A stretch of 46,074 bases of DNA. Origin: Lwoffella lincolnii (GTDB taxonomy: Bacteria > Pseudomonadota > Gammaproteobacteria > Pseudomonadales > Moraxellaceae). Below, piece by piece: positions 6,990 to 15,928 of the stretch; position 1 is the stretch's first letter; the number at the start of each line of letters is the position of its first letter. The translations under genes were made by a program, and so were the position numbers. The notes beneath the pieces were generated by a model. That model searched no databases. It was not told the origin of the DNA and worked only from the letters and a program-made list of their open reading frames with translations. The stretch covers positions 1 through 46,074 of the forward strand of contig NZ_MUYT01000003.1 in NCBI RefSeq assembly GCF_002014765.1. The letters run 5' to 3'.

Positions 6990-9662
6990 ATGGTTAAAAT
7001 TCGAGAAGGCTTACCTTTGGTTGACGGACAGACAGCACTTGCTGACAGTGCCAGTTTGACCGCTCAATTTGTCTATGATTCTCGCCAACCTTTATTTCAT
7101 GTATCTAAAAGTAACACACAGGTTGGGTCAAGCAAAACCGATGCTAATGGTCATCATAAGATGACGTTGTCGTCATTTCAGTGGTCGTTTATTGGCGATG
7201 GCAATCATGTTGTTAAGCAATGTACGTATCCCACTTTTTTAACCATGCTGTCTTCTTTGAATTTGCCATATGGGGCATCAGCCACAGGTGTTCACGGGCA
7301 AAATGCTCACGGGCAGGGCATTCACGAGCAGGGTGGTGATGGCCATTTGCCAACCACTCATTTAAATACCGCTTCTATTGATATCCAAGCATGGTTGGAT
7401 AAGGTGGCTCAACGCATTCATCAAGATAATCTGACTCAGTTACATGCCGCTTTGGAGCTGGTCAAAAAGGTGAATGCCGTCAGCCACAACCAACGTTCTG
7501 GTGTGTATGCCACAGGCATTGGCATGGCGGATATTTTAAGCTATTTATATCATGATGAGCGGGCGTTGGTCGCTGCCATGCTGTTTCGCAGTGTGCGTAA
7601 AGAGTTGCTTAGCCTGCAAGAAGTACAAGCGCATTTTGGTAAAGAAGTTTGCCAACTGGTACAAGACACCTTGGCGATGGGACAACTGACCGAAGCCATC
7701 GAAAATAACAAACGCCTAGAAGACCATTTTATCAACAACCACCGTGAACAGCTCACCAACATCTATAGCATGCTCATCGCTGTGACCAATGATGTGCGAG
7801 TGGTGTTGATAAAGCTTGCTGAGCGTACCTTTGCCATGCGAGAGTTATCATTTGCCAGTGAAGCCAGACAACAGCGTGTTTCTCGTGAAGTGATGAACAT
7901 TTATGCCCCACTTGCCCACCGTTTGGGCATTGCTCAAATCAAATGGGAACTTGAAGATTTGGCATTTCGCCACCTTGCACCAGAACGCTACAAACAAATC
8001 GCCAAACTGCTGGCAGAAAAACGCAGTGAGCGTGAAGATTATATCGAACAAGTGCGTAGACAACTGTTACAAGCCCTTGAGCAATCAGGCATTCAAGCCG
8101 ATGTCAGTGGTCGAGTGAAGCACATTTATTCGATTTATCGCAAGATGAAACTCAAACAGCTGTCCTTTGACCAACTATATGACATTCGTGCCTTACGAGT
8201 GCTTGTCAATAGCAACAGTGAGTGTTATCACGTTTTGGGATTGGTGCATGGACTATGGCGACACATTCCTGAGCAATTTGATGACTACATTACCAACCCA
8301 AAATCCAACGGCTATCGCTCACTGCATACCGCAGTGATTGCCAAGCATAAATCACTGGAAGTACAAATCCGCACCCACACCATGCACTATGAAGCTGAGC
8401 TTGGTATGTGTACCCATGTGACCTATAAAGAAGGGGGCAAAAATGATGCTTATCTCAATCAACGCATCAACTCATTACGACAACTGTTGACTACCAACAA
8501 AGACCACCCACAAGCCAATATCAACATCAACTCAGTCACTGACAATGCGTCAGCACCATTCACCCTTGACAATCAACAGGACAACCACCAACCTGACAAC
8601 CGCCAAATTGACAATCATAACGCAGAAGAGCAACTGGCTGATTTTGAAGAATTCGAACGCATTTATGTGTTTAGCCGTGATGGTGACATCACCGAGTTAC
8701 CCAAAGGAGCAACCGTTCTGGATTTTGCCTATTATGTGCATACACAAGTGGGCAATCATGCTCAAGCTGCTCGTGTCAATCAACGATATGTGCCACTGAC
8801 TTATGAACTAAAAACAGGTGAACAGGTAGAAATTATTACCAAATCCAACCGTGAGCCTAACCGAGATTGGCTAGTACCCTCACTTGGCTATATTCATACC
8901 AACCGAGCCAGAAGCAAACTTAGACAATGGTTTAACAAACTTGACCGCAGTAAAAACATCGACATCGGCTGGCAGATACTTACCAAAGAGTTGGAGCGAT
9001 TGTCCGTGCATGCCAACAGTGTGAATCTTGCTGGCCATATCGAACATTTTCGAGTAAAAAGTTCAGAAGATATTTTGGTGGGTTTAGTAACAGGCGACAT
9101 CAGCTTACATCAACTCACCAACCAAATTTTAAAACAGCTGGACTTAACGCCAGAGCAAGACCATCGGAATTTTAAACCCAGCATTCACCCAAAAGCGACT
9201 GGCAAGCTGGATGCTTATCAAATCTGCGTTGATGGATTAGACAACATCGATATTCATCTGGCAGGTTGCTGTCAAGCAGTCAGAGGTGAGCCCATCGCAG
9301 GATTCATTACCCAATCTCATGGTGTCAGTATCCATCACCGAGGCTGTCCTGAATACGCTCGCTTGATTGAACGTGAGCCTGAACGTCAAATAGATGCCAC
9401 TTGGTACTCAGAACAAGGCAATTTGCAACCTGTAGAAATCTTTATCGAAGCTTACGACCGCCGTGGTCTGCTCAAAGACCTAACACAAGTCATTGATAAA
9501 GAAAACATCAACATTCGTAAAGTAGACAGCGTCAGCACCGATGAAGACATCGCTGAAATGCGTATTCATTTGGAAGTAACAGGATTGGCACAATTATCCA
9601 AACTACTTGCCAAGCTTGAGCAACAGCATGGCATTTTGCAAGCTTACCGTGCGGTTAAATAA
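6990..9662 (+). CDS. relA: RelA-type (p)ppGpp synthetase
   Basis: The protein makes the alarmone (p)ppGpp from ATP and GTP/GDP on stalled ribosomes. Order: a degenerate HD domain (about 170-320; FRSVRKEL sits where an active hydrolase has its HD pair), the synthetase domain (about 370-510; YDIRALRVLV, FDDYITNPKSNGYRSLHTAV, EVQIRT), a TGS domain (IYVFSRDGDITELPKGATVLDFAY), a Cys/His region (AGCCQAVRGEPIAGF, HRGCPEY) and a C-terminal ACT domain. The lost HD residues favour monofunctional RelA over SpoT. I chose ATG 6990 (MVKIREGLP, 890 residues) with AGGAAG ahead; an in-frame ATG at 6948 lacks a ribosome site. Oddities: a His/Gly/Gln-rich repeated insert near residues 100-115, an Asn/Gln/Asp-rich insert before TGS, and Gln in the first position of the ExDD synthetase motif (EQFDDY). 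Confidence 0.93.
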   Translation: MVKIREGLPLVDGQTALADSASLTAQFVYDSRQPLFHVSKSNTQVGSSKTDANGHHKMTLSSFQWSFIGDGNHVVKQCTYPTFLTMLSSLNLPYGASATGVHGQNAHGQGIHEQGGDGHLPTTHLNTASIDIQAWLDKVAQRIHQDNLTQLHAALELVKKVNAVSHNQRSGVYATGIGMADILSYLYHDERALVAAMLFRSVRKELLSLQEVQAHFGKEVCQLVQDTLAMGQLTEAIENNKRLEDHFINNHREQLTNIYSMLIAVTNDVRVVLIKLAERTFAMRELSFASEARQQRVSREVMNIYAPLAHRLGIAQIKWELEDLAFRHLAPERYKQIAKLLAEKRSEREDYIEQVRRQLLQALEQSGIQADVSGRVKHIYSIYRKMKLKQLSFDQLYDIRALRVLVNSNSECYHVLGLVHGLWRHIPEQFDDYITNPKSNGYRSLHTAVIAKHKSLEVQIRTHTMHYEAELGMCTHVTYKEGGKNDAYLNQRINSLRQLLTTNKDHPQANININSVTDNASAPFTLDNQQDNHQPDNRQIDNHNAEEQLADFEEFERIYVFSRDGDITELPKGATVLDFAYYVHTQVGNHAQAARVNQRYVPLTYELKTGEQVEIITKSNREPNRDWLVPSLGYIHTNRARSKLRQWFNKLDRSKNIDIGWQILTKELERLSVHANSVNLAGHIEHFRVKSSEDILVGLVTGDISLHQLTNQILKQLDLTPEQDHRNFKPSIHPKATGKLDAYQICVDGLDNIDIHLAGCCQAVRGEPIAGFITQSHGVSIHHRGCPEYARLIEREPERQIDATWYSEQGNLQPVEIFIEAYDRRGLLKDLTQVIDKENINIRKVDSVSTDEDIAEMRIHLEVTGLAQLSKLLAKLEQQHGILQAYRAVK

Positions 9663-9744
9663 CAGCATGTTGTTAAACACATGTTGTTGTTAAATAACAG
9701 ATAGCTTTTCACATTAACATTAACATCAAGCAATCCCCATCAAT

Positions 9745-10632
9745 ATGCCTGAATTACCTGAAGTTGAAACCACCAAAACCAGCTTAACCCCACTTATTGG
9801 CAGTAACGTTATCCGTCTGCAAGCATATCAACCAAAGCTTAGGTGGCAAATGCCAGCAGATTTATCACAGCTGACACAGCACCGTCTGACTGCCATTCAT
9901 CGCCGTGCCAAATATTTATTATTAGACTTTAACGGACAACACCCACGTTCGCTGATTGTCCATTTAGGCATGTCAGGCAGTCTACAACAGCACCCACAAG
10001 GGTTTGATAAACGTAAACATGACCATCTTATCATCGACTTCATCAATACCAAAGGACAAATCACCCAACTACATTACCATGACCCAAGGCGTTTTGGGGC
10101 AGTGTTATGGGCAAAAGATTATCAACATAAATTGCTTGACCATTTGGGTGTTGAGCCATTAAGTGATGACTTTACCGCTCAATATCTACACACGCACATT
10201 CATCGTCTTAACCACACTGATGATGGCACTCAAACAACCCAGCCAACACTCAAAACGCCCATAAAACGAGCGATTAAATCCGTCATTATGGAACAAACGC
10301 TGGTTGTTGGAGTGGGCAACATTTATGCAACCGAAAGCCTGTTTTTGGCAGGCATTCACCCTGCCACACCTGCTTATCTGCTGTCTTTAGCACAGCTTGA
10401 AACATTAGTAAGTCATATAAAAACCATCTTAGCCCAAGCCATCGCCAAAGGTGGCTCTAGTTTGCGTGATTTTACCGTTGCCAATGGAGTAACAGGTTAT
10501 TTTCAGCAGACACTGTTGGCTTATGGGCGTGAAAATCAACCCTGCCCCACTTGTGCCAAACCATTATCTAAGCAAAAAATCAACGGACGTGCCAGTGTGT
10601 ACTGCTCAAACTGTCAGCCCCTTTATGGATAA
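9745..10632 (+). CDS. mutM: formamidopyrimidine-DNA glycosylase
   Basis: The 295-residue DNA repair enzyme removes oxidised purines such as 8-oxoguanine and nicks the abasic site. It begins with the invariant PELPEVETT: Pro2 is the Schiff-base nucleophile and Glu3 the catalytic acid. It also has the HLGMSGSL lysine-region motif, DPRRFGAV, the helix-two-turn-helix VVGVGNIYATESLF, and a C-terminal zinc finger CPTCAK...YCSNCQ. The start is fixed because the N-terminal proline must follow the initiator Met. No clear Shine-Dalgarno is seen. It follows relA by 82 bases and may be co-transcribed. An 11-bp repeat array begins at its stop. Confidence 0.95.
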   Translation: MPELPEVETTKTSLTPLIGSNVIRLQAYQPKLRWQMPADLSQLTQHRLTAIHRRAKYLLLDFNGQHPRSLIVHLGMSGSLQQHPQGFDKRKHDHLIIDFINTKGQITQLHYHDPRRFGAVLWAKDYQHKLLDHLGVEPLSDDFTAQYLHTHIHRLNHTDDGTQTTQPTLKTPIKRAIKSVIMEQTLVVGVGNIYATESLFLAGIHPATPAYLLSLAQLETLVSHIKTILAQAIAKGGSSLRDFTVANGVTGYFQQTLLAYGRENQPCPTCAKPLSKQKINGRASVYCSNCQPLYG

Positions 10633-10670
10633 ATCACGGATAAATAACAAGTAAATAATGGGTAAATAAC
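10627..10670. repeat. four-copy 11-bp tandem repeat starting at the mutM stop codon
   Basis: Four 11-base units (pattern GGATAAATAAC) begin with the last Gly codon and TAA of mutM. Each copy carries TAA. With an 11-base period the stops occupy all three frames. Confidence 0.8.
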
Positions 10671-10791
10671 AGCGTGGCAATGTCTTTAAATCATTGCCTA
10701 TGACTCACTGCTGTCAATTTATTAAAAGATTGTTACTTTTCTGCTTGCCATGACTGGCATAACTTGGTTTAATAAAGGCAATCATTTGTAA

Positions 10792-10830
10792 GTTCCTATC
10801 ATTGTCAATCTTATCATTGCAATTAGGAAC
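10792..10830. repeat. inverted repeat upstream of the small secreted-protein gene
   Basis: GTTCCTA (10792-10798) and TAGGAAC (10824-10830) are separated by 25 bases that contain ATCATTG twice. It lies 65 bases before the next start and could be an operator or a leader hairpin; nothing visible decides between these. Confidence 0.45.
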
Positions 10831-10895
10831 ACACCCTAAATACATTGTCAACCCATCACAAACACATCATAGGTATTTTATTTAAGGATAACACC

Positions 10896-11330
10896 ATGTC
10901 AAAACGTACCTTTACTCGCATTACAACTCACATCGCACTTTCCACAAGCTTAGTCACTGGCATGTTACTTAGCTCAGCATCTCAAGCTGCCATTGAAATC
11001 AATGAAAACGACTTTGGTCCTACCTATGAGTCCATGGTGGTGGATACTGTGGTAGGTAAGCCTTTGCAGTTGGTCACAGCAGTGGCAGGCACAGTCGCTT
11101 ATGTGGCGAGTCTTCCCTTTTCTTTTGCTGGTAACAATCATCAACAAGCTCAGCAAAAACTGGTCAGCGAACCTTGGGAAGCAGCATTACAACGTTGCTT
11201 AGGTTGTACCGTTGCTGAAGACAAATACTACAAATCACAAGACAGCAATAACAACACTGTACGTCTTGTTGTTGACAAACCATCTGAAGTCATCATCAAT
11301 ACCAACGATACCGTGGTGGTGGTTGACTAA
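10896..11330 (+). CDS. small secreted protein of unknown function
   Basis: The 144-residue precursor has a clear Sec signal peptide ending ASQA-AIE, so the mature protein is about 112 residues. The mature part holds a hydrophobic stretch (VVDTVVGKPLQLVTAVAGTVAYVASLPFSFAG) that could insert in or lie on a membrane, a CLGC pair near residue 110, and a Val/Asp-rich end (VVVVD). I chose ATG 10896, which has AAGGATAA ahead, over a TTG 51 bases upstream. Similar short exported proteins occur in Acinetobacter and Moraxella with no established role. The gene is flanked by its own inverted repeat and a strong terminator. Confidence 0.7.
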   Translation: MSKRTFTRITTHIALSTSLVTGMLLSSASQAAIEINENDFGPTYESMVVDTVVGKPLQLVTAVAGTVAYVASLPFSFAGNNHQQAQQKLVSEPWEAALQRCLGCTVAEDKYYKSQDSNNNTVRLVVDKPSEVIINTNDTVVVVD

Positions 11331-11364
11331 GGCATTAAAATCAACCACAAAAACCAACCGCATC

Positions 11365-11398
11365 AAAAAAGCCAACGTCATTTAACGCTGGCTTTTTT
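11365..11398. terminator. bidirectional intrinsic terminator
   Basis: A 14-base stem with one mismatch (11365-11378 and 11385-11398, AAAAAAGCCA-CGT pairing with ACG-TGGCTTTTTT) gives A-run/T-run flanks on both strands. It sits between the convergent secreted-protein gene and typA. Confidence 0.88.
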
Positions 11399-11416
11399 AT
11401 TGATAAAACAATCCAA

Positions 11417-13264
11417 TTAACTGTCTTTTTTACGACCATGGCGTTTACGCTCATTTTCGCTCAGATAACGCTTACGGATACGCACCGATTCAGGTGTTAC
11501 CTCAACCAACTCATCGTCTTCAATAAACTCTAACGCCTGCTCAAGGCTAAACTTAATCGCAGGGGTTAAGATGATGTTTTCATCACTGCCAGACGCACGC
11601 ACGTTGGTTAATTGCTTGGCTTTGGTTGGGTTAACCACCATGTCATCACCACGAGAGTTGATGCCAATAATCATTCCCTCATACACTTCCAAACCTGGCT
11701 CAGCAAACAGCTTGCCACGTTCTTGTAAGTTAAATAAAGCATAACCCAAGCAAGTACCTGATGTCATTGATACCAGCACCCCATTAATACGACCACCCAC
11801 ATCACCCACTTTTTGAGTGCCATAATGTGAAAAGCTAGATGTCAAAATTCCCGTACCTGATGTCATGGTCATAAATTCAGAACGAAAACCAATCAACCCA
11901 CGAGCAGGCATCACCGCCTCGATACGCATTCGACCTTTGCCATCTAGCTCCATGTTAGTCATCTCGCCTTTACGCAAACCGATTTGCTCCATCACTGAAC
12001 CTTGATGCGCCTCTTCAATATCAAAAATGACATTTTCAAAAGGTTCTTGTTTTTCACCATCCACCTCTTTGATAATCACTTCAGGACGTGATACCCCAAG
12101 CTCATAGCCTTCACGACGCATGTTCTCAATCAATACGGATAAGTGCAACTCACCTCGTCCAGAAACCTTAAATTTCTCGGCGGTGTCAGTGTCTTCTACT
12201 CGCAAAGCCACATTATGAATTAGCTCACGCTCAAGACGCTCACGAATGTTGCGTGAAGTGACGAACTTACCTTCACGTCCTGCAAATGGTGAGTCATTGA
12301 CCTGAAAAGTCATAGAAACGGTTGGTTCATCAACGGTTAATGGGGGCAGAGCTTCAACCTCACTTAAATCACATATGGTGTCTGAAATATTGAGCAAATC
12401 TAACCCTGTCACACAAACAATATCACCTGCTTGGGCATTATCCACATCCACACGCTCAAGACCATGATAACCCATGATTTTTAAGATACGACCATTGCGT
12501 TTTTTGCCATCTTTATCAATCACCACAACAGGCGTGTTGGTCTTAATAGAGCCTCGTTGAATACGCCCAATGCCAATCACCCCCACAAAGCTATTATAAT
12601 CAAGGCTTGAAATTTGCATCTGAAACGCCCCTTTTGGGTCAACTTGGGGTGGTTGTACGATGTCCACAATGGTCTCAAACAATGGGGTCATGTCATCAGC
12701 AAGCTCATCAGCCTGTCTGCCAGCCACACCATTTAATGCAGACGCATAAACAATTGGAAAGTCCAATTGTTCATCGGTTGCCCCCAAATTATCAAACAAA
12801 TCAAACACTTGATCCATCACCCAATCAGGACGAGAACCCGGTCGGTCAACTTTATTAATCACCACAATGGGTTTAAGTCCTTGCTCAAATGCCTTTTGGG
12901 TAACAAAGCGAGTCTGTGGCATCGGGCCATCTACTGCGTCTACCAACAACAACACACAATCAACCATTGACATGACCCGCTCAACTTCACCACCAAAGTC
13001 AGCGTGTCCTGGGGTATCAACGATGTTAATGCGATATTCTATGCCATCTTTTGGGTTGTGCCACTTAATGGCAGTATTCTTAGCCAAAATGGTGATACCA
13101 CGCTCTTGTTCAAGGGCGTTTGAATCCATGACTCGCTCAATCTCACCAGTTCTTTCTCCCAGTGTGCCTGATTGTTGTAATAATTTATCTACCAGTGTGG
13201 TCTTACCATGGTCTACGTGAGCAATGATTGCGATGTTACGCAGATTTTGAATGTCATTTGCCAT
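11417..13264 (-). CDS. typA: ribosome-associated GTPase TypA/BipA
   Basis: This 615-residue translational GTPase assists ribosome assembly and stress adaptation. The G1 motif is AHVDHGKTT (about 14-22), switch II is DTPGHADFG (about 80-88), the NKVD specificity motif lies near 135, and SALNG follows. Domains II, III and V of the EF-G-like fold come next, then the BipA-specific C-terminus with MTSGTG and RGDDMVVNP near 500-560. Length matches the family. Start: ATG 13264, with AAGAG ahead. The gene is monocistronic and faces the secreted-protein gene. Confidence 0.96.
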   Translation of the reverse strand: MANDIQNLRNIAIIAHVDHGKTTLVDKLLQQSGTLGERTGEIERVMDSNALEQERGITILAKNTAIKWHNPKDGIEYRINIVDTPGHADFGGEVERVMSMVDCVLLLVDAVDGPMPQTRFVTQKAFEQGLKPIVVINKVDRPGSRPDWVMDQVFDLFDNLGATDEQLDFPIVYASALNGVAGRQADELADDMTPLFETIVDIVQPPQVDPKGAFQMQISSLDYNSFVGVIGIGRIQRGSIKTNTPVVVIDKDGKKRNGRILKIMGYHGLERVDVDNAQAGDIVCVTGLDLLNISDTICDLSEVEALPPLTVDEPTVSMTFQVNDSPFAGREGKFVTSRNIRERLERELIHNVALRVEDTDTAEKFKVSGRGELHLSVLIENMRREGYELGVSRPEVIIKEVDGEKQEPFENVIFDIEEAHQGSVMEQIGLRKGEMTNMELDGKGRMRIEAVMPARGLIGFRSEFMTMTSGTGILTSSFSHYGTQKVGDVGGRINGVLVSMTSGTCLGYALFNLQERGKLFAEPGLEVYEGMIIGINSRGDDMVVNPTKAKQLTNVRASGSDENIILTPAIKFSLEQALEFIEDDELVEVTPESVRIRKRYLSENERKRHGRKKDS

Positions 13265-13377
13265 AAATACTCTTAAAAAATACGCTTAATAAAATATGCT
13301 TAAAACAAGGGTGTATAAAAAACAGCGGCTAGTATAGCATCTTAATGAGATAAAATGATGACAATATGTCATGCACA

Positions 13378-13405
13378 ATAAAAAAACGCCCTCAAATGAG
13401 GGCGT
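13378..13405 (-). terminator. intrinsic terminator of ompA
   Basis: Stem ACGCCCTC/GAGGGCGT (13386-13393 and 13398-13405) with loop AAAT. Read on the minus strand it is followed by TTTTTT, so it terminates the OmpA gene about 75 bases after its stop. Confidence 0.85.
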
Positions 13406-13478
13406 CTTTCATTCATACCAGCACATGCAATTTATTAGCACATGTGGTTTGGCGAATGACCGAACCAAGACCAAACCA

Positions 13479-14798
13479 TTACTGAATCATATCTTTGGTT
13501 TGTTGTACGGTCACTGTCTTATCGCCACTGATGACAGCATAAACACGACGGTTCATGGCGCGACCTTCTTCAGTGTCGTTAGGAGCGATTGGGCGATCAT
13601 AGCCATAACCAACTGTACTCATGCGGTTAGGTGCAACGCCGAATTCATTGACAAGCATTGACTTAACAGCGACAGCACGAGCTTCTGACAGACGTTGGTT
13701 GTAAGCAGCAGAAGGACCTGTCTTAGAAGCATGACCTTCAATGCGTGCGGTTGCGTTTGGATATTCACCCATTTTTTCTGCCACTTTGGCAACTTCTGGG
13801 CGGAATTGTGGCTTGATGACCGACTTATCATTATCAAAGAACACACGAAGCTCCATGTTCAATTCGTCAGCAACTGGCACTTCAATCGGACAACCACGGG
13901 CATCAACAACCAAGTTACGTGGTGTGCCAGGGCAAGCATCAAGTCTGTCAACCACACCATCACCGTCAGAGTCGATGTCCACTGGCTCTTCCACAACAAC
14001 CACTGGTGCAACAGGCACTACTGGTACTACTGGATCGACAGGAGTGACTGGAACAGGTTCGGCAACAGGAGCATCAGGAACAGCAGCACCTAAATGACCA
14101 CCCAAAACCACTTCAACACCTGCCAATGCCATGCCTTCCCACCAGTTATTATCAAAGTTGTGGATGGCACGAGCTTCACCACGTAGGCTTAAAGCATCAT
14201 TAACACGATACATTGCACCAAGACCTAGGTTACCGATGGTGTCTTTAGATTCGGCAACTTCAGTACCAGCAGTAATATTTCCATTTTTGCCAGTTTGTGT
14301 GGCTTGATTTGTACCTGTGTTATAAGCTTTTTGATTTTCTACAGAAATTTTAGATTGACCAGCACCCACCAACACGTATGGCTTAAATGGGCTGTCAGTC
14401 ACGCCAGTAAACTGTTCTGTACCAATTAAAAGGTTACCAGATAAAGTTTGTTGTTCAACATCAAAACGATTTTCAGGAGTTTTTGCTGATTCTTTAGAAG
14501 CTCGACCTTCAGTATTGCTAACACCGTATTCTACTTGGAATTGGGTAGATGGAGTCAGCTCAACACCTAGTGCCACTCCAGTGTATAATCCACTTTGTTG
14601 AGCAATGCCACCATTTGGGGTTGAATCCGATTGTTGTGGTTTTAAATCTTTACCTGTGTTAAATATTTTGCGTTGCTCTTTATGAGCTTGATTGGCATAG
14701 TGGTAACCAACCTGTGGAGTAACAGTCACACCAGCTTGAGCTGCTAAAGGAACGGCAGATGCCGCCAAAACAGCCATTGCGATTTTATTGAATTTCAT
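13479..14798 (-). CDS. ompA: OmpA/OprF-type outer-membrane protein
   Basis: The 439-residue precursor has a signal peptide ending AAQA-GVT. An eight-strand-type beta-barrel domain (about 23-235) is followed by a Pro/Val hinge of repeated PVVPV units (about 245-275), a thrombospondin-3-like calcium motif DSDGDGVVDRLDACPGTP (about 280-297) and a C-terminal OmpA domain (about 315-430). It links outer membrane and peptidoglycan, and the barrel may be a slow porin. The domain has LSEARA and GRAMNRRVYA, but reads GHASKTGPSAAYN where the family has GHTD, so the diaminopimelate-contacting aspartate is a serine. GGAGG stands eight bases before the ATG. It is monocistronic with a long leader. Confidence 0.92.
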   Translation of the reverse strand: MKFNKIAMAVLAASAVPLAAQAGVTVTPQVGYHYANQAHKEQRKIFNTGKDLKPQQSDSTPNGGIAQQSGLYTGVALGVELTPSTQFQVEYGVSNTEGRASKESAKTPENRFDVEQQTLSGNLLIGTEQFTGVTDSPFKPYVLVGAGQSKISVENQKAYNTGTNQATQTGKNGNITAGTEVAESKDTIGNLGLGAMYRVNDALSLRGEARAIHNFDNNWWEGMALAGVEVVLGGHLGAAVPDAPVAEPVPVTPVDPVVPVVPVAPVVVVEEPVDIDSDGDGVVDRLDACPGTPRNLVVDARGCPIEVPVADELNMELRVFFDNDKSVIKPQFRPEVAKVAEKMGEYPNATARIEGHASKTGPSAAYNQRLSEARAVAVKSMLVNEFGVAPNRMSTVGYGYDRPIAPNDTEEGRAMNRRVYAVISGDKTVTVQQTKDMIQ

Positions 14799-15256
14799 GG
14801 AATTCCTCCAAATTAGATTAAATCAGATCATCATTCATCATGACTAAGTGTTACCAAATCTTAGGTTACTAAGTTTTAGCAAGTTTTAGTGACTGATGGC
14901 AAACAATCTCTTGAGAGATGACACAACGGCTAAAGTTTAGCCTTAATAAGCACAGAATACAACACTTTGTGAAGTAAGGGTACAGATAATTACATTATTA
15001 TAATATACTGAATTATAATATGCTGACAAGCACAAACAGTGTACTTGATAAGACAAACAGCCTTGCATTTATCTGAAATTTTAAATCCATTGTAGCAAAA
15101 TTGGCTTATTTTTGAGCATCGGCATACAAATAGTAACGAATTTTTTATATAAATACCACTGTTTCGTTTACATATTGGGTGATATCTTGCTATTATTGTA
15201 TTAGCTTGACTTCAATAATGTGAGATTTCGATAAATAACAAGAACATCACGTTCTC
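14799..15256. promoter_or_regulatory. divergent leader region of ompA and the pseudopilin gene
   Basis: These 458 AT-rich bases hold no gene. On the ompA side are two short palindromes, ATCTCT-TG-AGAGAT (14907-14920) and GGCTAAA-G-TTTAGCC (14928-14942), which would lie in a long ompA leader transcript. Direct repeats of ATTATAATATRCTGA lie at about 14995-15025. On the plus strand TTGACT (15206-15211) and GATAAA (15230-15235), 18 bases apart, form a possible weak promoter for the pseudopilin gene. All are by-eye calls. Confidence 0.45.
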
Positions 15257-15889
15257 ATGTCTTCCATGCTCAATCATAAGCCACAGTATCAAAAACCACA
15301 CTCACCCAAGCCATTTAGTCATAGACAGTCTAAGCGTACAAGCCCATTAACCCTTATCAACCCCATTCAAGGCTTTACTTTAATTGAGATGATGGTAACG
15401 GTGGTGATTTTGGCATTGGTGGCGGTGATTGCGTATCCTTCTTTTATGCGCCAGCTTGCCAATATGGAAGCTCGGCGTGTGGCAAATCTGATCAGCACGT
15501 CATTATCAAGTGCAAAAGTTAATAGCTTTACCACACGAAAAAATGTGTTTGTTTGCATATTAGATGACAGTGGAGCTTGTCATCGTGATGGACAGCATGC
15601 GTTGCTGTTGTTTGATGACATGAACCGTGATAACCAATTTGATGTTCATCAAGACCGTGTGATTGAACAGCATCATTTGGGCTTAAAATACGGCCATGTG
15701 ATGTTTCGGGTATCATTGGGGAAGCATTACGCCAAGTTTTGGGGGGATACGGGTTTACCTAGAGGTCATATTGGACATGTCAGTTATTGCTCAAATACTG
15801 CTTTTAATGACAACCATTATCAGATTTCGTTTAACACGCAAGGCATTGTGCGTTATAAGACCGCTCCCCAATATGCGTTAGATTGTTAG
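15257..15889 (+). CDS. FimT/GspH-type pseudopilin
   Basis: The 210-residue protein carries the class III prepilin signature: QGFTLIEMMVTVVILALVAVIAYP, with PilD cleavage expected between G and F at about residues 39-40 and Glu5 of the mature helix present. The C-terminal part matches the GspH/FimT beta domain: two cysteines about 10 residues apart in VCILDDSGAC, and YCSN with a terminal Cys. FimT-like minor pseudopilins act in type IV pilus assembly and DNA uptake. The leader is unusually long (about 39 residues, His/Lys/Pro-rich), and no Shine-Dalgarno is visible at 15257, so the true start could be one of the next ATGs. It is an orphan: no other pil genes are nearby. Confidence 0.82.
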   Translation: MSSMLNHKPQYQKPHSPKPFSHRQSKRTSPLTLINPIQGFTLIEMMVTVVILALVAVIAYPSFMRQLANMEARRVANLISTSLSSAKVNSFTTRKNVFVCILDDSGACHRDGQHALLLFDDMNRDNQFDVHQDRVIEQHHLGLKYGHVMFRVSLGKHYAKFWGDTGLPRGHIGHVSYCSNTAFNDNHYQISFNTQGIVRYKTAPQYALDC

Positions 15890-15928
15890 TTGATGTGTTC
15901 TGCTGTTTATTGGTATTGATGTCTGCGT

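Noticed and set aside
13371..13661. Plus-strand open frame running through the ompA terminator into ompA
   Set aside because: It crosses a hairpin terminator and then runs antisense to ompA. No ribosome site or recognisable product is present.
13695..14097. Plus-strand open frames inside ompA
   Set aside because: They lie wholly antisense to a well-supported gene, lack ribosome sites and show no protein family pattern.
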